From positions 1-7,132 of the forward strand of contig JAITQI010000061.1 in the NCBI GenBank assembly GCA_031289065.1: a DNA stretch of 7,132 nt. The letters run 5' to 3'. Below the pieces are notes generated by a model. That model had not been told where the DNA came from and searched no databases. It saw only the letters and a program-made list of their open reading frames with translations. The first letter of the stretch is position 1; each line of letters starts with the position of its first letter. The stretch is from Oscillospiraceae bacterium (GTDB taxonomy: Bacteria; Bacillota; Clostridia; Oscillospirales; UBA929). A program made the translations under genes and the position numbers. Positions 4,569 to 7,132 of the stretch are shown piece after piece.

Positions 4569-5966
4569 TCATCCAACGTCTCCGTCGTCTGTCTTCTGCT
4601 CGCGCACTATCTCCGCAAACCGCTCCCCCCGCCGCTCAAAATTCGCAAACTGGTCAAACGACGCGCAGGCCGGGGATAGGAGAACCACATCCCCCGGTTC
4701 GGCCAGCCGGGCGGCCAGGGGAACGGCGGCGTCCAGATGCCCCGCGTCGTGGATGGGCGGCGTCCCCGGTACGGCCTCGGCCGCCCGGCGGATGGCTCCC
4801 GCCGTCGCGCCGATGAGGATGAGCGCCTTGACGTGTTCGGCGCAGGCGGGACCCAGCGTGTCGAAGGGAATGTGTTTGTCGTACCCCCCCGCGATCAGGA
4901 TGACCTTTTGATCAAACGACCCCAGTCCGGCCAGCGTCCGCGCCGGGGAGGAGGCGATCGAGTCGTTGTAATAGCGGACGCCGCCGACTTCGGCGATCAG
5001 CTGAATCCGGTGGGGCACGCCGCCAAACGTCCGGGCCACCCGCCCCATGGTCTCGGGGGAGACCTGCGGCCAGACCGCCGCGCAGGCCGCCATGAAGTTG
5101 TCAATATTATGCGCCCCGGGGATGCGGATGTCCGCCGCCGGAAACAGCGGGGTTTCCCCCGTCTCGTCCCGCCAGGTCACCACGCCGTCCTTCAGGTAGA
5201 CGCCCACAGACACCGGCCCCCGCCGGGAAAACAGCCGCACCCGCCCCGGCGCCCGGGCCGCCATGCCTCGCGTAAGGTCGCAGTCGGCCCCCAGCACCGC
5301 CAGGCCGTCCGGCCCCTGGTGCCGGAAGAGGTTCTCCTTGGCGGCCGTGTATTCCTCCATGGACAGGTGCCAGTCCAGATGGTTGGGCGTCACGTTGAGC
5401 GCCACCGCCGTGCCTGGGCTCCGCGTCATGGTCATCAGCTGGAAGGAGGACAGCTCCAACACCGCCACCCCCTCCGGGTTCATGTCCCCCGCCTCCCGGA
5501 GCAGGGGATGCCCGATGTTGCCCCCCAAATAGACCCTTCGCCCTTCCCCCCGAAGCAGTTCGGCGATCAGCGTGGCGGTGGTGGTTTTGCCGTCGCTGCC
5601 GGTCACCCCGATGATGGGACAGGGGCAGACCCTCAGGAAATCCTCCATCTCGGAGGTCAGTTCGCTCCCGGCGGCCGCCGCGGCACGCAGTTCCGGCCCG
5701 TCCGGGCGCAAACCCGGTGTCCGGTAAATGCGTTGCTCCCGCAAGTCCCCCAGGTAGTCCGGGCCGCACCGCAGTTCGATGCCCAGCCCCGCAAGCTCGT
5801 CGGCCAGCGGCCCCAAGGCCGCCCTGTCCTTTTTGTCCCGGGCGGTCACCCGGGCCCCGGCCTCCGCCAACAGCCGCAGCAGCGGCGTGTTGCTCACCCC
5901 GATGCCCACGACGGCCGCCGAAGTCCCCCGCAGGCCCCGCAGATACGCGTCAAACAGCTGATTCAC
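4569..5966 (-). CDS. murD: UDP-N-acetylmuramoyl-L-alanine--D-glutamate ligase
   Basis: This 465-residue Mur ligase adds D-glutamate to UDP-MurNAc-L-Ala in cytosolic peptidoglycan precursor synthesis. The N-terminal Rossmann-like domain shows AVVGIGVSNTPLLRLLAEAG (residues 18-37). The central ATPase domain has the P-loop GVTGSDGKTTT (120-130, Lys127), GGNIGHPLL, LELSSFQL (170-177) and NVTPNHLDWHLSMEEYTAAK, whose Lys210 fits the carbamylated lysine of the family. GAHNIDN is at 284-290. The C-terminal domain carries HRIQLIAEVGGVRYYNDSIA, then SSPARTLAGL, AGGYDK and LSPACASFDQFANFERRGERF. NDSIASSP replaces the proteobacterial NDSKATN and is, to my knowledge, usual in Firmicutes. The start is GTG at 5966, with GGAGGT five bases upstream. 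Length is normal. It has its own promoter and leads a probable murD-lipoprotein-gltX unit. Confidence 0.96.
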   Translation of the reverse strand: MNQLFDAYLRGLRGTSAAVVGIGVSNTPLLRLLAEAGARVTARDKKDRAALGPLADELAGLGIELRCGPDYLGDLREQRIYRTPGLRPDGPELRAAAAAGSELTSEMEDFLRVCPCPIIGVTGSDGKTTTATLIAELLRGEGRRVYLGGNIGHPLLREAGDMNPEGVAVLELSSFQLMTMTRSPGTAVALNVTPNHLDWHLSMEEYTAAKENLFRHQGPDGLAVLGADCDLTRGMAARAPGRVRLFSRRGPVSVGVYLKDGVVTWRDETGETPLFPAADIRIPGAHNIDNFMAACAAVWPQVSPETMGRVARTFGGVPHRIQLIAEVGGVRYYNDSIASSPARTLAGLGSFDQKVILIAGGYDKHIPFDTLGPACAEHVKALILIGATAGAIRRAAEAVPGTPPIHDAGHLDAAVPLAARLAEPGDVVLLSPACASFDQFANFERRGERFAEIVREQKTDDGDVG

Positions 5967-6007
5967 AGCCCACCTCCGCCCCCAAAATACACAGGGATTC
6001 CCATATC

Positions 6008-6036
6008 ATTATACCCACATTCCGCCGCGCTGGCAA
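6008..6036 (-). promoter_or_regulatory. Probable promoter of murD
   Basis: Read on the minus strand, TTGCCA (6031-6036) and TATAAT (6008-6013) are 17 bases apart: one mismatch in the -35 box and a perfect -10. A start near 6001 would give a leader of about 35 nt before the GTG of murD. Confidence 0.75.
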
Positions 6037-6240
6037 GGGGAACGCAACGGCGGCGTTTCCCCTCGGCCGCTCTCGGAGAAAAGGCGTTCCAAAAAAGACA
6101 GAAAACAGCAAAAGAACAACAACATATTGTATAATCAACCTTCATTATTCCCTGTTGTCAACTATATATTGGGGCCGCCTGACCTGTCGCCCCCGGAAAA
6201 GCCCTTGTCCCCCTTGGCTTTGCGCCCTGTGGAAATTCAT

Positions 6241-6300
6241 ACCACAACATAGTGTATTCAAGACGGGAAATAATACGCCTTGGAAACAAGAAGTTGTGGT
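6241..6300 (+). other. Compact three-way-junction structure, candidate structured RNA
   Basis: Sixty bases fold almost completely. P1 is a perfect 8-bp stem ACCACAAC/GUUGUGGU (6241-6248 with 6293-6300). P2 is the 7-bp GUGUAUU/AAUACGC (6252-6258 with 6272-6278) with a 13-base loop. P3 is CUUG/CAAG (6279-6282 with 6287-6290) closed by a GAAA tetraloop. The linkers are 3, 0 and 2 bases. The plus strand is favoured because the one non-Watson-Crick pair is U-G there (A-C on the other strand) and the P3 loop is a GNRA tetraloop there. No plus-strand promoter or terminator is convincing. It could be an unlisted RNA, a DNA-level repeat, or chance. I do not recognise it as a known riboswitch or ribozyme. 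Confidence 0.4.
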
Positions 6301-6379
6301 TTGACGTCCTTCAGCGGCAGAAAAGCCACGGCGTTTTTCGAGGATTTTCCCTGTCCAGCGACCAGGCCCCCCGGCGACC

Positions 6380-6412
6380 AAAAACAGCGCACGGCGTTTT
6401 CCCGCCGTGCGC
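6380..6412 (-). terminator. Intrinsic terminator of recG
   Basis: On the minus strand a perfect 10-bp stem GCGCACGGCG/CGCCGTGCGC (6403-6412 with 6387-6396) with a 6-base loop is followed by UG and a run of five U (6380-6384). It begins about a dozen bases after the recG stop. No T-run follows on the plus strand. Confidence 0.93.
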
Positions 6413-6423
6413 AAAACCCGTCC

Positions 6424-7132
6424 TCACACCCCGCTGGCCGACGCGAACAGCCGCGCCACCGCCGCCCGCAGACCGGGGTGCCCCGCCAGGGTGAAATCCG
6501 CGGCCAACAGGGTCTGGGCGGCCTCGGCGGCCTCGGGCAGGACATGCATATCGGTGGCCAGGTCGGCGATTTTCAGGTCGGGCAGTCCGTGTTGCCGCTG
6601 GCCAAAAAAATCCCCCGGGCCGCGCAGGGCCAAATCCCGCTCGGCGATGGCAAAGCCGTCCCCGGTCTCCCCCATGATTTTCAGCCGGGCCCGGGCGGTC
6701 TCGCCCTGAGCCTCGGAAAACAGCACGCAGTAAGACTTGTGCGCCCCCCGCCCCACCCGGCCCCGCAACTGGTGCAGGGCGGACAGGCCGAACCTGTCGG
6801 CGTTTTCCACCACCATGAGGGCCGCGTTGGGTACGTTGACCCCCACTTCGATGACCGTGGTGGCCACCAGGATGTCCAGCTCGTGGGCCGCGAAGGCCCG
6901 CATAGCCGTTTCCTTGTCCTTCCCCTTCAGCCGACCGTGTACCCAGCCCACCCGCAAATCGGGGAACGTCTTCGCCCCCAGGCGGGCGGCGTATTCCTCC
7001 ACCGCCCGCAGGCCCTGGGCGTCGTCGTTGTCCTCCACCCGGGGGCAGACGATATACACCTGCCGCCCCGCCCCCGCCAGACGGCGCACAAAGGCGTCGA
7101 TGCGCGGGCGCATATCCTCCCCCACGACAAAG
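6424..7132 (-). CDS. recG: ATP-dependent DNA helicase RecG, C-terminal part (start beyond window)
   Basis: About 235 C-terminal residues are visible and the frame remains open at the right edge. They cover the second helicase lobe: GRQVYIVCPRVEDND, the WVHGRLKGKDKETAMRAF segment, LVATTVIEVGVNVPNA (motif V) and LHQLRGRVGRG (motif VI). Next comes the RecG-specific tail GDGFAIAERDLALRGPGDFF and GQRQHGLPDLKIADL, which corresponds to the translocation (TRG) region. RecG remodels stalled replication forks and branched DNA in the nucleoid and is recruited by the acidic tail of SSB, whose gene is also in this window. MGEDMRP follows an in-frame FVV, so 7125 is not the true start. The gene ends in a strong terminator. 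The RecG tail argues against Mfd or PriA. Confidence 0.96.
   Translation of the reverse strand, partial: FVVGEDMRPRIDAFVRRLAGAGRQVYIVCPRVEDNDDAQGLRAVEEYAARLGAKTFPDLRVGWVHGRLKGKDKETAMRAFAAHELDILVATTVIEVGVNVPNAALMVVENADRFGLSALHQLRGRVGRGAHKSYCVLFSEAQGETARARLKIMGETGDGFAIAERDLALRGPGDFFGQRQHGLPDLKIADLATDMHVLPEAAEAAQTLLAADFTLAGHPGLRAAVARLFASASGV

Larger units (their letters stand above)
5967..6423. other. Gene-free region between murD and recG
   Basis: About 457 bases hold no gene I can support. From left to right they contain the murD ribosome site and promoter, an AT-rich stretch near 6100-6170, several inverted repeats from 6171 to 6350 including the three-way-junction element, and the recG terminator. 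Frames present here (for example 5963-6145 and 6145-6414, minus strand) lack good ribosome sites, overlap the promoter or structures, and resemble nothing I know. The stretch is less GC-rich than the genes around it. Confidence 0.7.

Noticed and set aside
4737..6134. Plus-strand open frame of about 465 codons opposite murD
   Set aside because: Antisense shadow of murD with the same biased composition; it also runs through the murD promoter.
5963..6145. 60-codon minus-strand frame whose TGA overlaps the murD GTG
   Set aside because: It contains the murD promoter, its ATG has only a weak ribosome site, and its composition looks random. The GTG overlap is tempting but not enough.
6134..6161. 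Second upstream promoter for murD (TTGACA at 6156-6161, minus strand)
   Set aside because: The -35 is perfect, but at 17 bases the -10 is only TTGATT, and TATACA lies 22 bases away. The promoter at 6008-6036 is clearly better.
6130..6170. Plus-strand promoter for the three-way-junction element (TATAAT at 6130-6135 or TATATT at 6165-6170)
   Set aside because: Neither has a recognisable -35 or extended -10 at correct spacing.
6241..6300. Known riboswitch or self-cleaving ribozyme
   Set aside because: I looked for hammerhead core (CUGANGA/GAAA), purine-riboswitch and c-di-GMP signatures and did not find the required conserved bases.
1..7132. CRISPR array, insertion sequence, prophage, tRNA or rRNA
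   Set aside because: No regularly spaced repeats, transposase or integrase motifs, cloverleaf with CCA end, or rRNA blocks were seen on either strand.

Overview
The window reads as ordinary core chromosome of a GC-rich Gram-positive, most likely a member of the Clostridia such as an Oscillospirales-type gut Firmicute. This is inference. It rests on the rpsF-ssb-rpsR cluster, sigma-A-type promoters, strong AGGAGG ribosome sites, a Cys3His-type bS18, a clostridial-style MurD carrying an NDSIASSP motif, a clostridial-type dCMP deaminase ending in GEFGY, and a VanW-family protein. Every gene I accept lies on the minus strand, so transcription runs from high to low coordinates.

From right to left, the window opens with the C-terminal third of recG (cut by the window edge), closed by a strong intrinsic terminator. 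A gene-free stretch of about 457 bases follows. It holds the murD promoter and a compact, unexplained inverted-repeat structure that can fold as a three-way junction. Next comes a probable unit of murD (GTG start), a small unknown lipoprotein and gltX. The murD-lipoprotein spacer carries competing hairpins followed by a run of six U. A possible 34-codon ORF begins on the gltX stop codon.

A consensus promoter (TTGACA-16-TATAAT) then starts the rpsF-ssb-rpsR operon (ribosomal proteins bS6 and bS18 around single-strand DNA-binding protein). Its leader of about 130 nt is highly structured. One hairpin resembles the 16S rRNA element bound by S6:S18, so autogenous control is likely. The operon ends in a strong terminator that stands only 20 bases before the dCMP deaminase start, leaving no room for a promoter. 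The deaminase is therefore probably expressed by readthrough. Two bases after its stop begins a VanW-family gene that runs off the left edge.

Functionally the genes cover housekeeping: translation (S6, S18, GluRS), DNA maintenance and dNTP supply (SSB, RecG, dCMP deaminase) and the cell envelope (MurD, lipoprotein, VanW-like). I see no phage, transposon, CRISPR, tRNA or rRNA. The points worth a second look are RNA-level: the S6:S18-like leader, the terminator before the deaminase, and the three-way-junction element between recG and murD.
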